Shown piece by piece: positions 7,939 through 15,017 of a stretch of 17,629 nt of DNA. Source of the DNA: Gammaproteobacteria bacterium (GTDB lineage Bacteria; Pseudomonadota; Gammaproteobacteria; Steroidobacterales; SZUA-146); assembly GCA_013002925.1 (NCBI GenBank), contig JABDLQ010000435.1, positions 1 through 17,629 on the forward strand, given 5' to 3'. The translations under genes were made by a program, and so were the position numbers. The notes beneath the pieces are model-generated. The model made no database searches. It was given only the letters and a program-made list of their open reading frames with translations, and was not told the origin of the DNA. Each line of letters begins with the position of its first letter. The first letter of the stretch is position 1.

Positions 7939-9316
7939 TGAGCCAGGAATTAATTTCTGCGAGATCTTCTATCGCAAGACTTCCGGCAGCCTGCTTTAAT
8001 CTGATCAGATTAATAATGTAATCATAGCGTGCGTTGTAAAAGGTAACCTGTGAGCGCAGCAAGTCACGGCGAGAGTTCAGTACATCGACACTGGTTCGTG
8101 TACCCACATCAAAACCGGCCTCGGTCGCAGCTAACGCGGTTTCGCTGGACTTCACCGCTTCTTTCAGTGCTCTAACCCGCGAAATTTCTGACAGCACACT
8201 CAAATAGGCGTCGCGGGTCTGCCGTTCGGTTTCGCGTGCAACCCGTTCCAGGCGTTGTTGGGCGGCCCGTTTTTCGTACACCGCCTGCCGAACCCGGGAG
8301 GACACTGCGCCGCCACTGTAAATGGGTACGTTAAATTGCAAGGAAATCGTGTCGCTGCTGCTGTCCTGATCATTGCTGCCAGGCGTGCTCACTCCCATCA
8401 CGGTATTTACAGAATCACCACTGGAATCAAATTCACCGTGGGACAATGCCAGGTCTACACTCGGATAATGCCCGGTGCGTTGGGTTTTGACGTCGTCATT
8501 GGCAATCTCAACAGACAGGCGACTCGCTTCGAGGCTCAGGTTTTGCTCCAGCGCCTGCCGCACCCAGGCGTCCTGATCCGCTGGCACCGGGTTCCCCAGT
8601 TCCAGCTCGAGACCGGGAGCGGCCAGGTTTTCCAGGTAGCTGCCGGTAATTTCCCGAAGGCTTTCACGGGCGGTAGCCAGGACGCGTTTGGCCTCGATTT
8701 CCGACGCAATGGATTGATCGTACGCAGCGCGCGATTCGAGCACATCAGTGATCGCTATCAAACCCACATCAAAGCGGGTCTCGTTTTGTTCAAGTTGCCG
8801 GCCGATGGCCTCTTTATTCAGGGTTTCAGCGCGCAGGGAATCACGTGCCGAAAGCACGGTAAAATAACGCTGCGCCACCCGTGAGGCCAGATCCTGTTCC
8901 GCCGCAGCAAAGTTGACTTCTGCCTGGGCAATGGTTTTGTCCGCCCGTTTCAGAGCGACAAAACGGTCCCAGCGAAATAGTGGCTGCAACACCTGGACCT
9001 GGTAACCCAGGCTACGGGAATCGCTGTTACTGTCAGTACTGACAGTCGTGCCGAGGCTGGGTGAAAAATTCGAAAAAGTCCCGTCATTACCGACGTCCTG
9101 GTACTGCCCCTGCAAATTGATGAACGGCAGGAGCCCGGCCCTGGCCTGTGGGCGCGCCTCGAGGAGTGCCAGGCGATTCGCGGCAGCTTCCTTGAGCAGC
9201 GGGTCGTTGTCCACGGCCAGGCGATACGCGCTCATCAAGTCTTCGGCGCCAAACGAATTGACAGTTAAGCCGCTGAATACAATAAATAATGTAGCTGCAA
9301 GCCTGGTGATTTTCAT
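7919..9316 (-). CDS. tolC: TolC-family outer-membrane channel protein
   Basis: Forms the outer-membrane and periplasmic tunnel of type I secretion and efflux pumps. The 465-residue product starts at ATG 9316-9314 with a Lys/Arg-containing signal peptide (residues 1-24, cut probably after Ala24 in SFGA). It continues with DLMSAYRLAVDNDPLL, the usual TolC mature start, and two outer-membrane efflux repeats of long amphipathic helices. GFDVGTRTSVDVLNSRRDLL and FDVGLIAITDVLESRAAYD are the paired repeat signatures. The frame is open 32 codons further upstream (to 9412), but those codons lie across the promoter. The gene overlaps waaA by 20 nt at its 3' end. In Pseudomonas tolC also lies close to thiC (recalled, not searched). 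Confidence 0.94.
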   Translation of the reverse strand: MKITRLAATLFIVFSGLTVNSFGAEDLMSAYRLAVDNDPLLKEAAANRLALLEARPQARAGLLPFINLQGQYQDVGNDGTFSNFSPSLGTTVSTDSNSDSRSLGYQVQVLQPLFRWDRFVALKRADKTIAQAEVNFAAAEQDLASRVAQRYFTVLSARDSLRAETLNKEAIGRQLEQNETRFDVGLIAITDVLESRAAYDQSIASEIEAKRVLATARESLREITGSYLENLAAPGLELELGNPVPADQDAWVRQALEQNLSLEASRLSVEIANDDVKTQRTGHYPSVDLALSHGEFDSSGDSVNTVMGVSTPGSNDQDSSSDTISLQFNVPIYSGGAVSSRVRQAVYEKRAAQQRLERVARETERQTRDAYLSVLSEISRVRALKEAVKSSETALAATEAGFDVGTRTSVDVLNSRRDLLRSQVTFYNARYDYIINLIRLKQAAGSLAIEDLAEINSWLINNSGN

Positions 9317-9364
9317 GGTGCATTCCCAAATAGATTTATGGTTGAACAGTACACTTGGTGTAGG

Positions 9365-9392
9365 TGTTATACTATAATATAACAGTATAACA
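9365..9392. promoter_or_regulatory. Perfect 9-bp dyad over the tolC -10 region, operator-like
   Basis: TGTTATACT (9365-9373) and AGTATAACA (9384-9392) form a perfect inverted repeat with a 10-nt AT-only-like centre. The right half also reads as a tandem direct repeat, TATAACAG twice (9378-9393). It covers the candidate tolC -10 box, the position expected of a repressor site. Confidence 0.5.
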
Positions 9393-9403
9393 GCAATTGT
9401 CAT
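9376..9403 (-). promoter_or_regulatory. Candidate tolC promoter
   Basis: On the minus strand ATGACA (9403-9398) is a -35 matching TTGACA at 5 of 6, followed after 16 nt by TATATT (9381-9376), a -10 matching 5 of 6. Start of transcription would fall near 9369, giving a leader of about 53 nt before the tolC ATG at 9316. Both hexamers lie inside or beside perfect dyads. Confidence 0.55.
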
Positions 9404-9418
9404 AATCCGCATGACAAT
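9396..9418. promoter_or_regulatory. Perfect 8-bp dyad over the tolC -35 region, operator-like
   Basis: ATTGTCAT (9396-9403) and ATGACAAT (9411-9418) form a perfect inverted repeat with a 7-nt spacer. The left arm contains the candidate -35 hexamer. The 23-bp span and arm length suit a dimeric helix-turn-helix regulator. It is a different sequence from the dyad at 9365-9392. Confidence 0.5.
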
Positions 9419-9559
9419 CCGAGTGAAGCATAGGGTGTCAGCGGCATGGTTAGAGTGCGTTATGTCACATTTTGCAGATGAAATGTACCGGTAAATGGTC
9501 GCAGCAACCAGAATTTCTGTCGTGGCGCTCCGATTGGCGAGCAGCTCAGCCCGGCAGGG
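9419..9559. other. Gap between rhodanese stop and tolC promoter, no gene seen
   Basis: No plausible coding frame or T-tailed hairpin on either strand. The only structure noted is a short dyad, ACATTT/AAATGT at 9467-9486, with an 8-nt loop. Without a visible terminator, read-through from the rhodanese gene into tolC is possible. Confidence 0.4.
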
Positions 9560-9898
9560 TCAGTAAACAGGGATAGTTTGATCAACCTGTTCGGACCAGC
9601 CAGTGATCCCGCCATCCAGATTAAAAACCTGTTCAAAATCGTGCTGCAGCAAAAACCGGGCGATAGTTTCGCTGCGCCTGCCACCGTGGCACATCACCAC
9701 AAGGTCGGCACAAGCTTGTAGATCCCTCAACTCATCGAGCCTCTCCGGTACCAGAGCCATAGGGATGTTGACCGCACCATCCAATGCCGCAAGCTGCAAT
9801 TCCCATTGTTCACGAACATCCAGCAACACCGGCGGTGTCTCGCTGCGCATGCGGTCCGCCAGTTCGCATGGGGCAATTTGTGCAACAGGATTTGTCAA
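9560..9898 (-). CDS. Single-domain rhodanese-like sulfurtransferase
   Basis: Small cytosolic protein of the GlpE/PspE type. The 112-residue product has the LLDVREQWE motif (25-33), GAVNIPMALVPERL (41-54) and the active-site loop CHGGRRS with Cys70, so sulfur transfer is chemically possible; the acceptor is unknown. The frame is open to ATG 9973, but that ATG lies well inside the upstream methyltransferase gene. The better start is TTG 9898-9896, which overlaps the upstream stop as TTGA and has AGGCAGG about 10 nt ahead. That arrangement indicates translational coupling. The trio methyltransferase, rhodanese, tolC is, from memory, a common gammaproteobacterial order. Confidence 0.88.
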   Translation of the reverse strand: MTNPVAQIAPCELADRMRSETPPVLLDVREQWELQLAALDGAVNIPMALVPERLDELRDLQACADLVVMCHGGRRSETIARFLLQHDFEQVFNLDGGITGWSEQVDQTIPVY

Positions 9899-10545
9899 AA
9901 CTCGAACGCCTGCCTTTGCTCGCTGCCATAAGGAATTGCGGTGAGCGCATCGAACAAGGATGTCGTTATGCAATGCTCGTTGTCCTGACGGGTCACAAGC
10001 AGCGCATCGCGCACCGGCGGCTCACCGACACAAAGATATAATCTGCCACCCGTGTTGAGCAGACCCTCGAAACGACTGTCGTATTGTGCAAGCGGTTCAC
10101 GAATGACCACCACGTCATAGCGGCGATCCTGTACCGGCGAGTATTCCGGGCAATGTTCGACGGTGAGGTTTTTTAGTCCCAGATCACCGGCAATCTGCGC
10201 AGCTCGGTCAACAAAATCAGATTGAGTGTCAAGACTTCTGACTTGTCCGGCCAGCGCTGCCATGCAGGCCGCCAGGTAGCCGCTGCCGGTGCCAAACTCC
10301 AACACTTTGTCTGTGGGCTGCAAATCCAGCGCCTGCAATATTCTCCCAATTACTTTGGGTGTCAGCATATGCCGGCCATGATCCAGCGGTATGCAATAAT
10401 CGGCGAAGGCAACTGCAAGATACGGGACAGGAACGAATCGGTTCCGCGGAATTTGAGTCATGACATCAAGTACCCTCGAATCCAGCACATCCCAGGTACG
10501 CACTTGCTGTTTTACCATTTGTTGCAGGGAAAAATCGTCATTCAT
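9895..10545 (-). CDS. Protein-L-isoaspartate O-methyltransferase family protein (divergent)
   Basis: S-adenosylmethionine-dependent methyltransferase, 216 residues, of the PCMT family length. Motif I is VLEFGTGSGYLAA (residues 81-93). The front part (QQMVKQQVRTWDVLD...IPRNRFVP...YLAVAFADYCIPL) follows PCMT order. The substrate-loop segment usually written GxTISxP reads GRHMLTP (57-63), so the conserved Ser is Leu61; isoaspartyl repair is therefore not assured. ATG 10545-10543 is chosen because the family N terminus starts there; AGGA lies 11 nt upstream, and the open frame reaching 10668 does not resemble PCMT. The stop overlaps the rhodanese start by 3 nt (TTGA). Divergent from thiC. Confidence 0.85.
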   Translation of the reverse strand: MNDDFSLQQMVKQQVRTWDVLDSRVLDVMTQIPRNRFVPVPYLAVAFADYCIPLDHGRHMLTPKVIGRILQALDLQPTDKVLEFGTGSGYLAACMAALAGQVRSLDTQSDFVDRAAQIAGDLGLKNLTVEHCPEYSPVQDRRYDVVVIREPLAQYDSRFEGLLNTGGRLYLCVGEPPVRDALLVTRQDNEHCITTSLFDALTAIPYGSEQRQAFEF

Positions 10546-10757
10546 AGGGATAAAATTCCTGTCAGCTGTTAACCCACTGATTGTTTGCGTTGTCAGGCCC
10601 GGGAGGCCGGGCATTATGGTGAATGAAAATGCATATCCAGCGCCGCATAGTATATCCTTGAACCACAAAAGAGTTCGGGTTTTTTAGCCCCATCACAGAT
10701 TGCATACGACGCCAGGACCGGCACTGGCGGCTGCCGAACGGGAGAACGATCGAAATA
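10546..10757 (+). other. Divergent pcm/thiC intergenic region and thiC leader
   Basis: This 212-nt gap holds three hairpins on the thiC strand: GCCCGG/CCGGGC (10597-10612, GAGG loop), a weak T-tailed stem (10657-10685) and CGCCAG/CTGGCG (10710-10729, 8-nt loop). The TPP aptamer hallmarks CTGAGA and ACCTGATC are absent. A poor promoter match is TTGTCA (10590-10595), 16 nt, CATTAT (10612-10617). GGAG at 10741-10744 is 13 nt before the thiC ATG, a long spacing. Confidence 0.5.
10657..10685 (+). terminator. Weak terminator-like hairpin in the thiC leader
   Basis: CTTGAAC (10657-10663) pairs with GTTCGGG (10673-10679), including two G-T pairs, around a 9-nt loop, and is followed by six T (10680-10685). 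No plus-strand gene lies directly upstream, so if it works it would stop leader transcripts 73 nt before thiC, as in attenuation. The stem is weak. Confidence 0.3.
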
Positions 10758-12650
10758 ATGAGTGCTCGTCCCGATGACATGCCAAACGCATCTGCACGCC
10801 TGTGTGCCCAGGCGGTAAAGCCGTTTCCAAATTCGAAAAAAGTGTTCGTTCAGGGCAGTCGCCCTGATATTCAGGTTGGCATGCGGGAAATAAAGGTTTC
10901 TGATACTCCGACAGTGTTCGGCAGTGAAAAAAATCCATCGCTTACAGTCTACGATACCACGGGTCCATATACCGACCCACGGGCAAGTATCGATTTGCTG
11001 GCAGGATTGCAGCCGCTGCGCGCAGAGTGGATCGATGAGCGCGGTGACATTAAGCATTTGACCGATAGTGGGTCTGGCTCATCTGCAGTACGACTTGCCG
11101 GTCGAAGCCCGGACACCGTGCGCTTTCCATCCAACGCCGTGATTCGCCGTGCCCGCAAAGGCGCTAACGTAACCCAGTTGCACTATGCGCGCAAAGGCCT
11201 TGTCACTCCAGAGATGGAATATGTGGCGATTCGGGAAAACCGTCGCATCGAAGAATTGCGCGACGCTTATGAGAATGGCGGGCTACTGCAACGCCACGCT
11301 GGTGAAGGCTTGGGAGCGCGCCTGCCGTCCGAGGTGACGCCGGAGTATGTGCGGGATGAACTTGCTGCCGGGCGTGCGATATTACCGAATAACGTGAATC
11401 ATCCCGAGTCGGAACCCATGATTATCGGGCGAAATTTTCGGGTCAAGGTAAACGCTTCTATTAACTACTCCGCGGTGTCGTCGTCGATTGCCGAAGAAGT
11501 TGAAAAACTGGTCTGGTCATTGCGTTTTGGTGGTGACACCATCATGGATCTTTCGACCGGCAAAAATATTGAGGAAACGCGTGGGCGGCTGTTGCGAAAT
11601 TCACCGGTGCCTATTGGTACGGTGCCAATTTACCAGGCATTGGAGAAAGTTAACGGCAGGGCAGAAGAACTCAGCTGGGAGGTGTTTCGCGAGACACTGA
11701 TTGAGCAGGCTGAGCAGGGTGTCGACTATTTCAGGATTCATGCTGGCATGCTGCTGCGCTATCTGCCGCTGACAGCAGGTCGCGTAACCGGCATCTCGTC
11801 CCACGGTGCCCTGATTATGGCGAAGTGGTGTCTGGCTCATCATGAAGAGAGTTTTCTGTTCACGCATTTTGCAGACATCTGTGAAATTATGAAGGACTAC
11901 GACGTGGCATTCTCGCTGGGTAGCGGGCTGCGAGCGGGTTCGATTGCCGATGCGAATGACGAAGCCTGGTCTGACGAGTTGAAAACTCTGGGAGAACTGA
12001 CAAAAGTGGCCTGGAATCACGATGTGCAGGTCATGATTGAAGGCCCCGGTCATCTGCCCGCGCACATGGTCAAAGCGAACATTGAAAACGTACGGGAAGC
12101 GTGCAACGAAGCCCCGTATTGCACTCTGGAGGCGTTAACGACAGATATCGCTCCGGGTTACGATCACATCACTACGGCCATCGGGGCAGCACAACTTGGT
12201 CGGCATGGCAGTGCAATGCTTTGCTCTGTCGCTCCCGGGCAACAGTGGGCTCTGCCAGATCGTGACGCTATTCGCGAGGGCATCGTTAGCTGTCGCATTG
12301 CTGCACATGCGGCGGACCTGGCAAAGGGGCATCCGGTTGCACAAATCAGAGATAATGCGCTATCAAAAGCGCGTTTTGAGTTTCGCAGGGAGGATCAGTT
12401 CAATATTAGCCTGGATCCGGACAGGGCGCGTGATGTTCACGATGCCACAGAGGAAAAAGATGCGCACAAAGTTGCCCATTTTTGCTCGTTGTGCGGACCC
12501 AGCTTTTGTTCAATGAAAATTACACAGGATGTGCGGGATTATGCTGCTAACAAAGGTCTCGGCGACGTCAACGAGGCCATAACCAAAGGTATGGAAGAAA
12601 AAGCGAAGGAATTTGTCGAGCAGGGTGGTGAGGTCTATAGCAAAGCGTGA
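10758..12650 (+). CDS. thiC: ThiC-family phosphomethylpyrimidine synthase with altered active-site residues
   Basis: Canonical ThiC is a radical-SAM enzyme turning aminoimidazole ribotide into HMP-phosphate for thiamine. The 630-residue product matches the full gammaproteobacterial length: N-terminal domain with FPNSKKVFVQGSRP (28-41), barrel with THLHYARKG-like and HPESEPMIIGRNF segments, and the C-terminal [4Fe-4S] motif CX2CX4C (Cys576, 579, 584). The metal-ligand His of GPGH is kept (His432). Unusual changes from the near-invariant sequence: LGDGLRPG reads LGSGLRAG (Ser389, Ala393), HVPMH reads HLPAH, NIGN reads SINY (234-237), and CYVTPKEHLGLP reads CSVAPGQQWALP, so the second ligand His, 64 residues after the first, is Gln496. 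The frame is intact and ungapped, so these are substitutions, not frameshifts. Function as HMP-P synthase is therefore uncertain. No other thi gene is near. Confidence 0.9.
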   Translation: MSARPDDMPNASARLCAQAVKPFPNSKKVFVQGSRPDIQVGMREIKVSDTPTVFGSEKNPSLTVYDTTGPYTDPRASIDLLAGLQPLRAEWIDERGDIKHLTDSGSGSSAVRLAGRSPDTVRFPSNAVIRRARKGANVTQLHYARKGLVTPEMEYVAIRENRRIEELRDAYENGGLLQRHAGEGLGARLPSEVTPEYVRDELAAGRAILPNNVNHPESEPMIIGRNFRVKVNASINYSAVSSSIAEEVEKLVWSLRFGGDTIMDLSTGKNIEETRGRLLRNSPVPIGTVPIYQALEKVNGRAEELSWEVFRETLIEQAEQGVDYFRIHAGMLLRYLPLTAGRVTGISSHGALIMAKWCLAHHEESFLFTHFADICEIMKDYDVAFSLGSGLRAGSIADANDEAWSDELKTLGELTKVAWNHDVQVMIEGPGHLPAHMVKANIENVREACNEAPYCTLEALTTDIAPGYDHITTAIGAAQLGRHGSAMLCSVAPGQQWALPDRDAIREGIVSCRIAAHAADLAKGHPVAQIRDNALSKARFEFRREDQFNISLDPDRARDVHDATEEKDAHKVAHFCSLCGPSFCSMKITQDVRDYAANKGLGDVNEAITKGMEEKAKEFVEQGGEVYSKA

Positions 12651-12665
12651 GTGACTACACAATGA

Positions 12666-12682
12666 CGACAAATTAATTGTCG
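12666..12682. other. Small hairpin between thiC and the c-di-GMP gene
   Basis: CGACAA (12666-12671) and TTGTCG (12677-12682) pair perfectly around ATTAA. It is 15 nt after the thiC stop. The nearest T-run (12705-12710) is 22 nt further on, so it is not a standard terminator. Confidence 0.25.
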
Positions 12683-12711
12683 CTTCCGCTTAATCAAGGT
12701 TCGGTTTTTTA

Positions 12712-14955
12712 ATGTTCACAGTGCGACGTCGACTTACGTCACGTATAAAACAATTGCACTCGGAAATAGCCCAGATTGCGGAGCAGCGCCAGTTTCACCG
12801 CCGCGTCAGTGTGTCCGGTGCAGATGAGCTTGCCGAGCTCGAAGCTACCGTTAATTCGATTATCGATCTTTTCGACGATCAGAGCCATGACCGTACTGCG
12901 CGTGAAAACCTGTTTCGCGAACTCGTCGAAAGTGTTCAGGAATCCATCGTGGTCCACCGCGATGAAATTATTTATGCCAATCCCAAAGCTGCGGCAAAAC
13001 GCGGCATGCGCCAGCAGGACCTGACGACGTCATCGATTCGTGAGCTGATTCATCCCAGTCATCGTAAACAGGCTCTGGAAGTGTTTCGGCGCCGTCTCGC
13101 TGGTGAAGATGTCCCATCAAGATATGAGATGAAACTGCTGAACCGCGACGGTAGCGGGTTTTGGGTGGAGGTGTCTGATGTTGTGATCGAATATCAGGGC
13201 AAACCGGCAATTCTCACTGCTGCATTCGATATCACTCATCGTCGTGACGCTGAACAAAAACTACTGGCTGCGCGAGACCGTGCACAGGTAACGCTGGCCT
13301 CTATTACCGATGGTGTGCTGACAACAGATCATGAAGGGGCTATCGACTTCGCTAACGAAGCGGCCGTCAAAATGATTGCGCTGAAGCCGCAGGAGATCAT
13401 CGGCAACAAGCTCGGTGCGATCATAAACCTCGTCGACGAGACGGACCGCAAGCCATTTGCTGACCCGGTAGAAACCGCAATACGTGAAAGCCGCAGCGTG
13501 AGCCTGGGACGAAAAGCCCTGCTGCTTGCTGCCGATGGCGCAGAGCATTTTGTCGAAGTCACGGTCAATCCGATGGCATTGGACGATGCGCACGACACGA
13601 CGCATACCCATGTGAATGCGCAGGTCGGTTGTGTCGTAGTGTTGCATGATGTGACCGAGTTGCGTGGTCTTGCACGGCAAATGTCCTATCAGGCCAGTCA
13701 TGATGCGCTTACCGGGCTTACCAATCGCCGGGAGTTCGAACGGCGGCTCGGAGAGCTTATTGAAGTCAGCCACGAGCACAGTACTACTCACGTCGTTTGT
13801 TATATGGATCTGGATGGCTTCAAGGCTGTCAACGACACCAGCGGGCATACCGCAGGCGACAACATGCTGCGGCAACTGGCCAATCTGATCAAAGAGCAGG
13901 TGCGTGACTCCGACATGGTGGCCCGCCTGGGCGGCGATGAGTTCGGGATGTTACTTGTCGGGTGTCCACTGGAGAAAGCCAGGCAAATTGCAGATGATGT
14001 TTGTACCGCCGTTAGAGACTATCGGTTTGTCTGGCGGGACCAGGTATTTAATGTTGGCGTTAGCATCGGGCTGGTTGAAATCAGTCACGAAAGCGGCGAG
14101 GTGGAAGATGTAATTTCCGCTGCGGATTCTGCGTGTTATGTGGCCAAACAAAGCGGACGTTCGCGGGTGCATGTCTATTCCGCGAAAGATGAAGTGCTGG
14201 CGCGACGCAAAGGCGAGATTGCCTGGCTGCAGTTACTACAACGCGCGCTGAAAGATAATAATTTTGTGTTATACGCGCAACCGATCGTACCGATGGACAA
14301 CCGCAAGAACACCGGACCTGGGGTGGAAATCCTGTTACGCATGCGCAATGAGCGCGGCGCCATTGTCGGCCCCGGAGAGTTTCTAAAAGCGGCGCAACGC
14401 TACCACTTGCTAACTGCAATCGACCGGTGGGTGGTGCGCAATGTACTGACAGCGCTGGGCACTGAAGCCTTGCGTCTGGAAGCTGGCAAGCGGTGCGCAA
14501 TAAATCTTTCGGGCCAGACTTTGGGTGACAGCCAGTTCCTCGAATACGTGGTGGAATGTCTGGACGAGTCAGGTGTGGCTCCGGAGCTGATTTGTTTTGA
14601 GTTGGCCGAGAGCTCGGTCATCACCAATATGAGTCACGCGCAGCGATTTGTTGCCGTGTTACACAGCATGGGATGCCAGTTTGCTCTGGATGATTTTGGC
14701 AGCGGTCTGGGATCGTTCTCCAATCTCAGGAACCTGAAAATGGACTATCTGAAAATTGACGGTGGCTTCAATCGGGGCATCGCTAATGACAAAGTCAACC
14801 AGGCAATGGTTACAGCAATCGTAAAGCTGGCGCGAAGTCTCGATATCATGGTAATTGCAGAGCAAGTAGACAGTAAGGCGTCATTGGACACACTGCGCTA
14901 TATCGGCGTCGATTTCGTTCAGGGTTATTACACGGGCGAACCGGCTCCCGTCTGA
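12712..14955 (+). CDS. HAMP-PAS-PAS-GGDEF-EAL protein, cyclic di-GMP synthesis/breakdown
   Basis: The 747-residue product has, in order: a HAMP-like segment (5-56, with VSGADELAELEATVNSI), PAS 1 (about 65-180, FWVEVSDVV...DITHRRDAEQ), PAS 2 (about 188-318), GGDEF (about 325-487) and EAL (about 500-745). GGDEF is intact at 407-411 with the inhibitory RxxD site (RDSD, 398-401) five residues ahead, so cyclase activity with product feedback is likely. In the EAL domain the signature reads EIL (Glu539) but metal and catalytic positions are kept (INLSG, FELAES, DDFGSG, KIDG, AEQVD, QGYY), so hydrolysis is also likely. A HAMP domain normally follows a membrane helix; here the gene starts at it, and in-frame TAA 12691-12693 rules out an upstream start. 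AAGG lies 12 nt before ATG. 61 nt after thiC. Confidence 0.92.
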   Translation: MFTVRRRLTSRIKQLHSEIAQIAEQRQFHRRVSVSGADELAELEATVNSIIDLFDDQSHDRTARENLFRELVESVQESIVVHRDEIIYANPKAAAKRGMRQQDLTTSSIRELIHPSHRKQALEVFRRRLAGEDVPSRYEMKLLNRDGSGFWVEVSDVVIEYQGKPAILTAAFDITHRRDAEQKLLAARDRAQVTLASITDGVLTTDHEGAIDFANEAAVKMIALKPQEIIGNKLGAIINLVDETDRKPFADPVETAIRESRSVSLGRKALLLAADGAEHFVEVTVNPMALDDAHDTTHTHVNAQVGCVVVLHDVTELRGLARQMSYQASHDALTGLTNRREFERRLGELIEVSHEHSTTHVVCYMDLDGFKAVNDTSGHTAGDNMLRQLANLIKEQVRDSDMVARLGGDEFGMLLVGCPLEKARQIADDVCTAVRDYRFVWRDQVFNVGVSIGLVEISHESGEVEDVISAADSACYVAKQSGRSRVHVYSAKDEVLARRKGEIAWLQLLQRALKDNNFVLYAQPIVPMDNRKNTGPGVEILLRMRNERGAIVGPGEFLKAAQRYHLLTAIDRWVVRNVLTALGTEALRLEAGKRCAINLSGQTLGDSQFLEYVVECLDESGVAPELICFELAESSVITNMSHAQRFVAVLHSMGCQFALDDFGSGLGSFSNLRNLKMDYLKIDGGFNRGIANDKVNQAMVTAIVKLARSLDIMVIAEQVDSKASLDTLRYIGVDFVQGYYTGEPAPV

Positions 14956-14985
14956 ACAGGCTGTGGTCAGAGGAAAGACGTGGCT

Positions 14986-15007
14986 GCCCGGGGGGGTTCC
15001 CCCGGGC
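14986..15007. terminator. GC-rich hairpin between convergent genes
   Basis: GCCCGGGGG (14986-14994) and CCCCCGGGC (14999-15007) form a perfect 9-bp stem with a GGTT loop, between the convergent stops at 14955 and 15018. No T-run follows on either strand, so it may pause polymerase or protect 3' ends rather than act as a classic intrinsic terminator. Confidence 0.55.
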
Positions 15008-15017
15008 GTGGAGAAAT

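Noticed and set aside
10597..10612. GCCCGG/CCGGGC hairpin as a terminator
   Set aside because: No T-run on either strand and no gene ends nearby; kept only as leader structure.
10650..10664. TTGAACC as part of a TPP aptamer
   Set aside because: The following bases read ACAAAAG instead of TGATC, and no CTGAGA partner is present upstream.
10546..10668. N-terminal extension of the methyltransferase frame
   Set aside because: The extra 41 residues have no PCMT similarity; the family N terminus begins at ATG 10545.
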